This document shows positions 14,148 through 21,190 of a stretch of 21,582 bases of DNA, in pieces; the stretch's first letter is position 1; each line of letters opens with the position of its first letter. The DNA lies in the NCBI GenBank assembly GCA_016297895.1, contig JAEDFS010000031.1:1-21582 (forward strand), written 5' to 3'. The notes under the pieces were generated by a model. That model ran no database searches and had not been told where the DNA came from. It saw nothing but the letters and a program-made list of their open reading frames with translations. Both the position numbers and the translations under genes were made by a program. The DNA is from Marvinbryantia sp. Lineage in GTDB: Bacteria > Bacillota > Clostridia > Lachnospirales > Lachnospiraceae.

Positions 14148-15374
14148 CTATTCTGCTTTCACCTGATGAAATCCCTTCTTACCCTTCTTGATCAGCAGTA
14201 CCCCGTCACTGTCCAGATCCGCTGTGGTGAACACCCGGTCAATGGCTGTCACTTTCACATCATTGACACTGACTCCGCCCTGCTGCACCAGTCTTCTTGC
14301 CTCGGAACGGCTGGCTGCCAGCTTTGTCTCCACCATCAGAGATAAGATATCTTTTCCCTCATCCAGTTCTGCGGCAGGATATGTGGTGGTAGGTACATTG
14401 TCACTTTTTCCTCCTGCTGCAAACAGTGCCTTTGCAGCTTCATCCGCTTTCGCAGCTTCCTCCTCGCCGTGAACCAGCTTGGTCAGTTCATATGCCAGGA
14501 TCTCTTTTGCCTTATTTAACTGACTTCCTTCCCAGGAATCCATCTCATCGATCTCTTCCAGCGGCAGGAAGGTCAGCATACGAATGCATTTTAATACATC
14601 GGCATCGGCTACGTTTCTCCAGTACTGATAAAACTCATAGGGAGATGTCTTCTCCGGATCCAGCCATACCGCTCCGGACTGGGTCTTGCCCATCTTCTTG
14701 CCTTCAGAATTCAGAAGCAGGGTAATGGTCATTGCATGGGCATCTTTTCCCAGCTTACGACGGATCAGTTCGGTACCGCCCAGCATGTTGCTCCACTGGT
14801 CATCTCCTCCGAACTGCATATTACAGCCGTACCTCTTAAACAGTTCCAGGAAATCGTAGCTCTGCATGATCATATAGTTAAATTCCAGGAAGGTCAGCCC
14901 TTTTTCCATTCTCTGTTTATAACATTCTGCCGTCAGCATACGGTTTACGGAAAAATGAGCACCCACTTCTCTCAAAAAATCTACATAATTCAGATCCAGC
15001 AGCCATTCTGCGTTGTTTACCAGAAGTGCCTTGCCATCACTGAAATCAATGAACCGGCTCATCTGCTTTTTAAAGCACTCGATATTGTGATTGATATCAT
15101 CTACCGTCAGCATTTTTCTCATATCGGTTCTTCCGGAAGGATCCCCGATCATACCGGTCCCTCCGCCTAACAGGGCGATCGGCTTGTTTCCTGCCATCTG
15201 CAGACGCTTCATGAGGCACAATGCCATGAAATGTCCAACATGGAGACTGTCTGCCGTCGGATCAAAACCGATATAGAAGACTGCTTTCCCTTCATTTACC
15301 ATTTTTCTGATTTCTTCTTCATTGGTTACCTGGGCAATCAGTCCTCTGGCAACCAGTTCCTCATAGATTCCCAT
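14148..15374 (-). CDS. tyrS: Tyrosyl-tRNA synthetase
   Basis: This 408-aa class I enzyme charges tRNA-Tyr. The Rossmann domain contains the HIGH-type motif HVGH (45-48) and the KMSKS-type motif KMGKT (227-231). GFDPTADSLH and the YxxxQxxD-like tyrosine pocket (YMIMQSYDFLEL) fit TyrRS rather than TrpRS. A C-terminal S4 RNA-binding domain (about 343-400, SRSEARRLVQQGGVSVN) is present. Length is typical. AGGAG precedes the ATG by six bases, and the promoter lies directly upstream with a leader of only about 20-25 nt, so there is no room for a T-box riboswitch. Confidence 0.98.
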   Translation of the reverse strand: MGIYEELVARGLIAQVTNEEEIRKMVNEGKAVFYIGFDPTADSLHVGHFMALCLMKRLQMAGNKPIALLGGGTGMIGDPSGRTDMRKMLTVDDINHNIECFKKQMSRFIDFSDGKALLVNNAEWLLDLNYVDFLREVGAHFSVNRMLTAECYKQRMEKGLTFLEFNYMIMQSYDFLELFKRYGCNMQFGGDDQWSNMLGGTELIRRKLGKDAHAMTITLLLNSEGKKMGKTQSGAVWLDPEKTSPYEFYQYWRNVADADVLKCIRMLTFLPLEEIDEMDSWEGSQLNKAKEILAYELTKLVHGEEEAAKADEAAKALFAAGGKSDNVPTTTYPAAELDEGKDILSLMVETKLAASRSEARRLVQQGGVSVNDVKVTAIDRVFTTADLDSDGVLLIKKGKKGFHQVKAE

Positions 15375-15404
15375 TTCTTTCTCTCCTAAATTTTTCTTCC
15401 CCTA

Positions 15405-15433
15405 AATATAACATATGGGTATGGGTATTTCAA
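15405..15433 (-). promoter_or_regulatory. Extended -10 sigma-A promoter of the tyrS operon
   Basis: TTGAAA (15428-15433) and TATATT (15405-15410) are 17 bp apart on the minus strand, with a TG just before the -10 (ATGTTATATT). The predicted start near 15398 leaves a very short leader. Confidence 0.8.
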
Positions 15434-15461
15434 GCCCGGAGTTCACTTCTGCTGTTACTGT

Positions 15462-15488
15462 TCCCATCAAATCCCATCAAATTCCATC
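15462..15488. repeat. 10-bp tandem repeat across the rnhA stop codon
   Basis: The unit TCCCATCAAA (plus strand) is present twice perfectly (15462-15471, 15472-15481) and then partly (TTCCATC, 15482-15488). The rnhA stop codon (15477-15479) lies inside it. Slippage there would move or remove the stop and change the C-terminus. Confidence 0.75.
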
Positions 15489-15950
15489 GTCTTTGATCAG
15501 ATTGTCTCCGTCCGCCGCCGAAGTAGCCAGTCTGTCACATCGCTCATTCAGAGGATGCCCGTCATGGCCCTTTACCCAGATAAACGAAACCTGATGTCCG
15601 TCCATCGCTGAAAGAAGACGCTGCCAGAGATCCACGTTCCTGACCGGCTCATTCTTTCCCCGTTTCCATCCCTTCCGGATCCAGGAATCGATCCACTTCT
15701 GATTAAATGCATCCGTCAGGTATTTGGAATCTGAATAAAGCTCCACCTGACATGGTTTTTTCAAAGCCTCCAGCCCTGTAATGGCAGCCATCAGCTCCAT
15801 TCTGTTGTTGGTCGTCCGAATATATCCCTGGCTGTATTCCCGTTCGTGGAGTACTCCCTTTGGATCCGTATAATGAAGGATCGTTCCGTAGCCTCCCGGA
15901 CCATCCGGATTTCCTCTCGCAGCACCGTCTGTATAAATCTTTACCAGCAT
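15477..15950 (-). CDS. rnhA: Ribonuclease HI
   Basis: This 157-aa enzyme cuts RNA in RNA-DNA hybrids. The catalytic carboxylates match E. coli RNase HI: D8 (YTDGAARGNP), E52 (NNRMELMA), D74 (YSDSKYL) and D139 (CDRLA), with the catalytic-loop His at 129 (VKGHDGH). The basic protrusion (WIRKGWKRGKNEPVRN, about 90-105) that binds substrate is intact. Its ATG overlaps the end of the siroheme gene by 10 bp (ATGCTGGTAA holds both start and stop), so translation is coupled. No terminator is seen after it. Confidence 0.97.
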   Translation of the reverse strand: MLVKIYTDGAARGNPDGPGGYGTILHYTDPKGVLHEREYSQGYIRTTNNRMELMAAITGLEALKKPCQVELYSDSKYLTDAFNQKWIDSWIRKGWKRGKNEPVRNVDLWQRLLSAMDGHQVSFIWVKGHDGHPLNERCDRLATSAADGDNLIKDDGI

Positions 15951-16411
15951 TCTTCCAACATCTCCCTGATCTTTTCTGACACCGCTCTGGCCTTTTTGTG
16001 ATCCGACCCGTTGGCAGTGACCCCGATCACCACATTGTCCCGAATCGCCAGCCCCGGAAAATAGAAATCACATTTCTTTTTGTCGCTGCATACATTGACC
16101 GGAATTCCTCTCTCCCGGCATACCTGGTATATATCTTCATTGATTTTATGATCATTCGTCGCAGCAATCACCATATCTGCTTCATAAATATCACTGCTCT
16201 CATATTTTTTTCTCAGGATCCTGATCTTACCGGCCTGTTCCATCTTATTCAGTTCCGGATTCACTTCCGGTGCGATCACCGTCACAAGACCGGAAAACTC
16301 TGTCAGGGAACGAATTCTTCTTTTTGCGATCGTACCTGCTCCCACCACAAAAACCTTCTTTTCTGAAAGATCCACAAACATGGGAAAATAAGGTTTTACT
16401 GATTTTGGCAT
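15941..16411 (-). CDS. Precorrin-2 dehydrogenase/siroheme synthase N-terminal-type protein
   Basis: This 156-aa protein (from ATG 16411) has a Rossmann NAD-binding segment (VFVVGAGTIAKRRIRSL) and the Met8/CysG-N features NDHKINEDIY, IPVNVCSDKKKCDFYFPGLAIRDNVVIGV and NGSDHKKARAVSEKIR. The family oxidises precorrin-2 to sirohydrochlorin and may insert Fe. Only the dehydrogenase region is present, with no methyltransferase domain. The longer TTG frame starts within the promoter, and GAGGTG before ATG 16411 supports the shorter start. It shares a transcript with rnhA. Whether the cell makes siroheme cannot be seen here. Confidence 0.88.
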   Translation of the reverse strand: MPKSVKPYFPMFVDLSEKKVFVVGAGTIAKRRIRSLTEFSGLVTVIAPEVNPELNKMEQAGKIRILRKKYESSDIYEADMVIAATNDHKINEDIYQVCRERGIPVNVCSDKKKCDFYFPGLAIRDNVVIGVTANGSDHKKARAVSEKIREMLEECW

Positions 16412-16450
16412 TTTTTTCACCTCTGTATTTTCATTCTCTCGTCTTTTACC

Positions 16451-16479
16451 AGTATACAAAATCTTACTCTTTTCATCAA
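16451..16479 (-). promoter_or_regulatory. Sigma-A promoter of the siroheme-rnhA unit
   Basis: TTGATG (16474-16479) and TATACT (16451-16456) are 17 bp apart on the minus strand. It is back to back with the aroF promoter, whose -35 is only about 15 bp away. Confidence 0.8.
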
Positions 16480-16493
16480 GTGTAAATTCTCTC

Positions 16494-16522
16494 TGGCTTT
16501 TTGCCGCTTCATACGTTATAAT
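16494..16522 (+). promoter_or_regulatory. Promoter of the DAHP synthase gene
   Basis: A perfect TATAAT (16517-16522) lies 17 bp after a poor -35 (TGGCTT, 16494-16499). A weak -35 next to a perfect -10 suggests activator dependence or modest strength. I cannot see a regulatory site. Confidence 0.6.
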
Positions 16523-16566
16523 GAATAACAGTGTAAAAAATCTTGAAACAAAGGAAGAGGAAAAAT

Positions 16567-17601
16567 ATGAGTTTTCAGTTTATAAAGAAGCTGCCCATCC
16601 CTGCTGAGATCAAAAAACAATACCCGATCTCTGAGAAGGTAGCTCAGATCAAAACAGCAAGAGATGCAGAGATCCGGGATGTATTTACCGGAGCCTCTAA
16701 AAAATTTCTGGTGATCATCGGTCCCTGTTCCGCTGACAATGAAGAATCCGTGATGGATTATACCATGCGGCTTGCCAGAGTCCAGGATAAAGTAGGTGAT
16801 AAAGTCCTTTTGATCCCCCGCATCTATACCAACAAGCCCCGTACCACAGGGGAAGGTTATAAGGGAATGGTTCATCAGCCGGATCCGGAGAAAAAACCGG
16901 ATATGCTGGCCGGACTTGTGGCTATCCGAAAGCTTCATATCCGTGCAGTTGAGGAAACCGGCCTGACCTGTGCCGATGAAATGCTGTATCCGGAAAACTA
17001 CTGGTACCTGGCAGATATTCTCTCTTATGTGGCCATCGGTGCCCGTTCTGTGGAGGATCAGCATCACCGGATGACCACCAGCGGAATGGATGTCCCTGCC
17101 GGCATGAAAAACCCTACCAGCGGTGACTTTTCCGTTATGCTTAACTCTGTGGTGGCAGCGCAGGCATCCCACAGCTTTATCTATCGCGGCTGGGAAGTCA
17201 GCACAACCGGAAATGATCTTGCTCATGTGATCTTGCGGGGCGCTACCAACAAACACGGCAACTCCATTCCCAACTATCATTATGAAGACCTGATCCGACT
17301 GCTCCATATGTATGACCAGCGAAATCTGAAATACCCTGCTGCCATCGTGGATGCCAATCACTCTAATTCCAATAAGCAGTATGAAGAGCAGATTCGTATT
17401 GTAGAAGAAGTGTTAAACAGCCGGAATCTCAACCACAGTCTGAAGGATCTGGTTAAGGGTGTGATGATCGAAAGCTATATCGAACCGGGCAATCAGAAGA
17501 TCGGCTGCGGTCAGCATATCTATGGAAAATCCATTACCGATCCCTGCCTGGGCTGGAAGGAATCCGAGGAACTGATCTACGATATTTACCGGATGTGCTG
17601 A
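16567..17601 (+). CDS. aroF: 3-deoxy-7-phosphoheptulonate (DAHP) synthase, class I
   Basis: This 344-aa enzyme condenses phosphoenolpyruvate with erythrose 4-phosphate in the first step of aromatic amino acid synthesis. It matches the AroFGH type: IIGPCSADNEESV (metal-binding Cys), PRIYTNKPRTT, DMLAGLVAIR, ARSVEDQHHR, the DANHSN histidine, GVMIESYIEPG and the final metal ligand Asp in ITDPCLGW. A longer frame begins at TTG 16543, but its first codons are the purine-rich AAGGAAGAGG ribosome binding site, so ATG 16567 is the start. No regulatory ACT or mutase domain is fused. It is a lone gene, ending 36 bp before a bidirectional terminator. The feedback type (Phe, Tyr, Trp) is not readable. 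Confidence 0.93.
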   Translation: MSFQFIKKLPIPAEIKKQYPISEKVAQIKTARDAEIRDVFTGASKKFLVIIGPCSADNEESVMDYTMRLARVQDKVGDKVLLIPRIYTNKPRTTGEGYKGMVHQPDPEKKPDMLAGLVAIRKLHIRAVEETGLTCADEMLYPENYWYLADILSYVAIGARSVEDQHHRMTTSGMDVPAGMKNPTSGDFSVMLNSVVAAQASHSFIYRGWEVSTTGNDLAHVILRGATNKHGNSIPNYHYEDLIRLLHMYDQRNLKYPAAIVDANHSNSNKQYEEQIRIVEEVLNSRNLNHSLKDLVKGVMIESYIEPGNQKIGCGQHIYGKSITDPCLGWKESEELIYDIYRMC

Positions 17602-17636
17602 TTGCCGGTGGTTTTCCTGAACCGGATCGATTCCAT

Positions 17637-17670
17637 AAAAAAAGAATGTGCCGACACACATTCTTTTTTT
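17637..17670. terminator. Bidirectional terminator between aroF and xerD
   Basis: AAAGAATGTG (17641-17650) pairs with CACATTCTTT (17657-17666) around a six-base loop, flanked by an A-run on the left and a T-run on the right. It therefore has a T-tract in both directions and serves the convergent genes. Confidence 0.9.
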
Positions 17671-17680
17671 ATGCTTCTCT

Positions 17681-18601
17681 TTATCTTCTCGGGTGCGCTT
17701 TCGCATAGATCTCACGCACTCTTCTCACATTCATGTCCATGTAGATCTGGGTGGTGGAAATATCGGAGTGCCCCATCATCTCCTGTACTGCCTTAAGATC
17801 TGCACCATTCTGTACCAGGTGGGCCCCAAAAGAATGTCTCAGAGTATGAGGGGTAATATCCTTCGTGATCCCCGCTTTCTGAGCATAGGCCTTTAAGAGT
17901 TTCCAAAAGCCCTGTCGGCTCATGGAATTGCCGGAACAGTTGGTAAACAGCCAGTCCCCTTTCTTTCCCTTCATCAGCACATTTCTGCTCTCTTCCAGAT
18001 AATGCCTCAATGCCTTCTCTGCTTCCTTGCCGAATGGAATGACCCGCTCCTTTTCCTCCCAGCGGCAGATCAGATAACCCATGGCCAGATTGATATCCTC
18101 CATCTTTAACGAAATCAACTCCGATACCCGCAGCCCCGTGGCATACAGAAGTTCCAGCATTGCCTTATCCCTGATTCCCTTAGCCGTAGAAAGATCCGGC
18201 TGCTCCAGAAGCAGGACTGCTTCCTCCGGCGTCAGGATCTCCGGCGGCTTTTTATCGATATGAGGTGCCTTCAGAATCTCGCTGGGATCTTCCTCTGTCT
18301 TTTTCGTCTTAAACAGATAATGAAAAAAAGACCTCATAGATGCAATGCTTCTGGAAACGGAAGAAGTCGAAAACCCGTCCTTTTCCATCTGCAGCACATA
18401 AGAATTCAGATTTGTCGAAGTAATCTCTTCCACAGACTCCACGCCTCTGGAGCGCAAAAAAGAAAACAGCTTATTCAGATCTCTCCTGTAAGACATGATC
18501 GTACTGTTGGAAGCATTTTTCTCCTGTTCCAGATAAGTCATAAACTGACTTATACTTTGTTCCATCCCCGGTATTCCATCCTGTATCAACATCTCATTCA
18601 T
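17681..18601 (-). CDS. xerD: Tyrosine recombinase XerD
   Basis: This 306-aa site-specific recombinase resolves chromosome dimers at dif with XerC. An N-terminal SAM-like core-binding domain (SISQFMTYLEQEKNASNSTIMSYRRDL) is followed by the catalytic domain with R158 (GLRVSEL), K184 (KERVIPF), H252 and R255 (HTLRH), H278 (GHSDI) and the nucleophile Y287 (TTQIYMDM). Length and order are those of XerC/XerD housekeeping enzymes, not a phage integrase. The frame extends upstream to 18796, but the region before 18601 contains a promoter and leader hairpins, and ATG 18601 follows an AGAAAGAG ribosome site. Its neighbour upstream is spoIIM, on the same strand. Confidence 0.93.
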   Translation of the reverse strand: MNEMLIQDGIPGMEQSISQFMTYLEQEKNASNSTIMSYRRDLNKLFSFLRSRGVESVEEITSTNLNSYVLQMEKDGFSTSSVSRSIASMRSFFHYLFKTKKTEEDPSEILKAPHIDKKPPEILTPEEAVLLLEQPDLSTAKGIRDKAMLELLYATGLRVSELISLKMEDINLAMGYLICRWEEKERVIPFGKEAEKALRHYLEESRNVLMKGKKGDWLFTNCSGNSMSRQGFWKLLKAYAQKAGITKDITPHTLRHSFGAHLVQNGADLKAVQEMMGHSDISTTQIYMDMNVRRVREIYAKAHPRR

Positions 18602-18659
18602 AACTCTTTCTCTTTCTTCCGGGCATGTCCCGAACCTTCCCTGAATGCCAAAAAGGCGT

Positions 18660-18708
18660 AAAAAAACAAGGATACAATGATCCCCTTGATAATTCTCCCC
18701 AGAATTAT
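18660..18708 (-). promoter_or_regulatory. Paired hairpins with T-run in the xerD leader (possible attenuator)
   Basis: On the minus strand a perfect eight-base-pair hairpin ATAATTCT-GGGG-AGAATTAT (18689-18708) is followed directly by a weaker hairpin, CAAGG...CCTTG with two extra pairs (18667-18688), and seven Ts (18660-18666). This follows the promoter at 18722-18750 and precedes the xerD start by about 60 bp, so a premature stop in the leader is plausible. The second stem is only 5-7 bp. Confidence 0.45.
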
Positions 18709-18721
18709 TACTTATGTCAAC

Positions 18722-18750
18722 ATTATATGTATTTTGAACCGAAAAATCAA
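18722..18750 (-). promoter_or_regulatory. Sigma-A promoter of xerD
   Basis: TTGATT (18745-18750) and a perfect TATAAT (18722-18727) are 17 bp apart on the minus strand. The predicted leader of about 110 nt carries the hairpins at 18660-18708. The gap 18602-18859 holds nothing else recognisable. Confidence 0.75.
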
Positions 18751-18859
18751 TCCTTTTTTTCTCAAAAATACTGGATTTTTCAGCATCTTCTCCCATTCTA
18801 CAAAATATCGTTTGATAGAATTATGTTTACTACCATATCTTGTAAGAGGCGGCAGAATT

Positions 18860-19447
18860 CTACAGAAAATATTTTACAGCCCATCTGATCAGCGGCGGAT
18901 TCATGTAGCTTTCCAGCGCTGATCCCGCCATCACACAGGCTGCGGAAAGAAACAGTAAAAAAATGTATTCTTTTTCACTTGCCCACTCCTGAAAGGTTCT
19001 GCGGTTTCTGATACGGCCTCTTCCTCTTTCCCAGATGGCATCTGCCAGCATTCGTATCGCCGGCACATAAAAACAGATCTGCGGAAAGATCAGAAAGAAA
19101 AACATCAGAATCCCTGTCAGGCGAAGCTTCAAAACTGCCATGGTCAGAAGCACGCCCGATGCAAACCCAAGCCAGCACAATCCCATCAGGACAACTGCCG
19201 TTCCGACGATGGTATAGCCCAAAAGCCAAAAGAGAAGAAGAGCCTGTTCTCTCATTTTCAGAAGATAGAAAAAGAAACTGCGGGCATCAAATTCTGTTTC
19301 GCTGACTCTGATCAGTGTGTCTCTTCCCAGCACCGAAGTTTCCCGGAAATAGGTGTCCCCCCAAAGATTGATAAATAAGATTCCAAGAAAAAAACCAATC
19401 CAGAATGCAGCCAGCAAACACAGATTTTTGATCCTGTTTCCGTCCAT
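18860..19447 (-). CDS. spoIIM: Stage II sporulation protein M family membrane protein
   Basis: The 195-aa protein has about five hydrophobic segments (near residues 8-28, 70-90, 92-108, 110-132, 160-180). It contains RVSETEFDARSFFFYLLKMREQALLLFWLLGYT and FGLY-type segments of the SpoIIM/DUF95 family. SpoIIM is a mother-cell membrane component of the engulfment DMP (SpoIID-SpoIIM-SpoIIP) complex. The length fits. The GGGAG ribosome binding site (19455-19459) sits seven T residues before the ATG and is part of the 3' arm of the upstream gene's terminator. Adjacency to xerD is what I know from related Clostridia. Confidence in the family is good, but sporulation in this organism is inferred. Confidence 0.85.
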   Translation of the reverse strand: MDGNRIKNLCLLAAFWIGFFLGILFINLWGDTYFRETSVLGRDTLIRVSETEFDARSFFFYLLKMREQALLLFWLLGYTIVGTAVVLMGLCWLGFASGVLLTMAVLKLRLTGILMFFFLIFPQICFYVPAIRMLADAIWERGRGRIRNRRTFQEWASEKEYIFLLFLSAACVMAGSALESYMNPPLIRWAVKYFL

Positions 19448-19496
19448 AAAAAAACTCCCGCTGCCCTTTGTCCTATCTTATGCAGCAGGAGTTTTT
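19448..19496 (-). terminator. Terminator of the SH3-domain gene, overlapping the spoIIM ribosome binding site
   Basis: A 15-base stem, 19450-19464 with 19482-19496 (one G-U pair on the minus strand), has a 17-nt loop and is followed by seven Ts (19454-19448) that end right at the spoIIM ATG. The 3' arm contains GGGAG, the spoIIM Shine-Dalgarno site. Confidence 0.85.
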
Positions 19497-19514
19497 CTCA
19501 TGTCTGATTCTTTT

Positions 19515-21146
19515 TTAAATCACACTCATATAGGTCAGATGATATCCGCCTATGGAAGCATCATAATAATATGCAGCAGATACATACGCTCCCACATAGA
19601 CCTGTCCTCTGACTTCCGCATTTGCTTTAAAGAAAGTCATGGATGTTCCGTCATCGCAGGAAATGGTAATGGTACTCATGCCCTGTGCCATAACGACACC
19701 AAAGACCATATCATTGATCTGGGAATCCTCTTCCTTTTCATGATAGGTATAATCATTGATCTGAGTTGCCGTCAGCTTATCTCCTTTCTGTTCATAGGAG
19801 ATATCCACTCTGTCACCAACGACAAGACCATCTACCACATTCAGATAAGCCTTGGAGGTATCCAGACTGTAACTTTGTCCCTGTGCCGTTGTTACGGTGA
19901 TCGTACTCCAGGTCATTGAGGAAATCGTTCCTGACAGATAGCCGCTGACCACTTTTTCCGGTTCTTTCCAGGTCAGATAATCAGCAAAGACATAGGCAGC
20001 TGCGCCTTTATATCTGACACGGATCCAGTTATTATCTGTATAGCCGGTAACAACAACAGAATCCCCTTCCTTATAGGATCCCAGTATGGTTCCATCCGTG
20101 CCTGCAAGGGAACGGATATACACACTGGTTGTGGCATACATGGTTCCGCTCATATCTGCAACAATAATCGGTTTTTCGGTACTGATGTAATCACCGGATA
20201 CATAACCGATGGATCCATTATAAGAGATCTGGATCCAGCCATCGCTGGTATATCCCAGTTCCGTAAGCGCTGTTCCTGCAGACGCTCCACCGATGATCGC
20301 AGCAGTAATGCTGTTCTGTGCTCTCACATTTACATCATCCGTGGCATATACGGTCTGATTTTTCCGGGTAATTTCCACAGTCGCTTCGTTCTTTCCCTGC
20401 TCCTTATACGCTGTCAGATCCGGCAGCGTCACCGTCACTTTCTCTCCCGGATCTTTAAACACTGCCTCGGAGCTCATAATACATGCCTGTTTCTTTCCTT
20501 CGTTCTGAATGGTATAGACCGTCTGAAGTGATCGTTCCTTCATTTTATTGTCGGTTGTTGTTTCCACTGTTCCCTGAACCGTAATGATCTCCACCTGGTG
20601 CTCTTCCAAAGCACCCTCCAGGATCTTGTCAGAATAATCTCCCAGTGTCTCCTGTGTTGCGGACAGAGAATACACTTTCTTATCCGTCTTTTCTGACATA
20701 GAAAGAGTGTCCAGACGGCCGGAATCAAAATTCAAGTATACATCATAATTCATCAGTTCCAGTATTTCTGACTTGTCCATCCGGTATTTGATCTTTTCCC
20801 CGGACTGATCCGAATAAAAATATCCGTTGCTGAAGTACTGATTTTTTTCGCCGTCATCCGTAACCACCTTCATGGATACTTTCATATTATTATCTGACTG
20901 CAGTCCGGTTGCCTTCATGTATACCGTCTTCACTGCCGCTTCTGTCTGTCCCGGAATCGTAGTGGTTTCTTTTACTGTCACGTCGAAAGAATCCAGATTT
21001 CCAGAAATATTTACTGCCTTATCATAGGATGCCGCAGTTGCTCCATCTATGGAAGCAGCCTGGCTTCCTGTTCCCATGATTCCAACAGCCGTCAATGCCG
21101 CAATGATCGCCGCTGCCGCTTTCTTACGCCACACTTTTGTACTCAT
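19515..21146 (-). CDS. Exported protein with two SH3b domains
   Basis: From ATG 21146 the protein has 543 aa. It has a signal peptide (to about 31, GSQAA-S), a beta-rich N-terminal domain of about 220 residues, two bacterial SH3 domains (about 266-323 and 336-392, each with VYATDDVNVR- or SVYIRS-type starts and GWIQISYNG / NWIRVRYKG), and two tandem beta repeats (about 402-468 and 480-543). SH3b domains commonly bind peptidoglycan, so a surface or cell-wall role is likely. There is no catalytic motif. The listed GTG upstream lies in the GGAGGGTG ribosome site, so ATG 21146 is used. The gene follows a partly visible wall-related gene by 44 bp and ends at a strong terminator. Confidence 0.75.
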   Translation of the reverse strand: MSTKVWRKKAAAAIIAALTAVGIMGTGSQAASIDGATAASYDKAVNISGNLDSFDVTVKETTTIPGQTEAAVKTVYMKATGLQSDNNMKVSMKVVTDDGEKNQYFSNGYFYSDQSGEKIKYRMDKSEILELMNYDVYLNFDSGRLDTLSMSEKTDKKVYSLSATQETLGDYSDKILEGALEEHQVEIITVQGTVETTTDNKMKERSLQTVYTIQNEGKKQACIMSSEAVFKDPGEKVTVTLPDLTAYKEQGKNEATVEITRKNQTVYATDDVNVRAQNSITAAIIGGASAGTALTELGYTSDGWIQISYNGSIGYVSGDYISTEKPIIVADMSGTMYATTSVYIRSLAGTDGTILGSYKEGDSVVVTGYTDNNWIRVRYKGAAAYVFADYLTWKEPEKVVSGYLSGTISSMTWSTITVTTAQGQSYSLDTSKAYLNVVDGLVVGDRVDISYEQKGDKLTATQINDYTYHEKEEDSQINDMVFGVVMAQGMSTITISCDDGTSMTFFKANAEVRGQVYVGAYVSAAYYYDASIGGYHLTYMSVI

Positions 21147-21190
21147 AATCACCCTCCCGTTTTATCCAAACTACCTTCTTCCATTTCCTG

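Noticed and set aside
15375..15476. T-box riboswitch before tyrS
   Set aside because: The promoter lies about 30 bp before the start codon, so the leader cannot hold a T-box. None is seen before alaS either.
16516..17361. 281-residue minus-strand frame
   Set aside because: Complement of the DAHP synthase gene, with no start signal and His-rich shadow composition.
17681..18601. Integrase of a mobile element
   Set aside because: The sequence matches housekeeping XerD in length and residues and sits next to spoIIM. No attachment site or tRNA is nearby.
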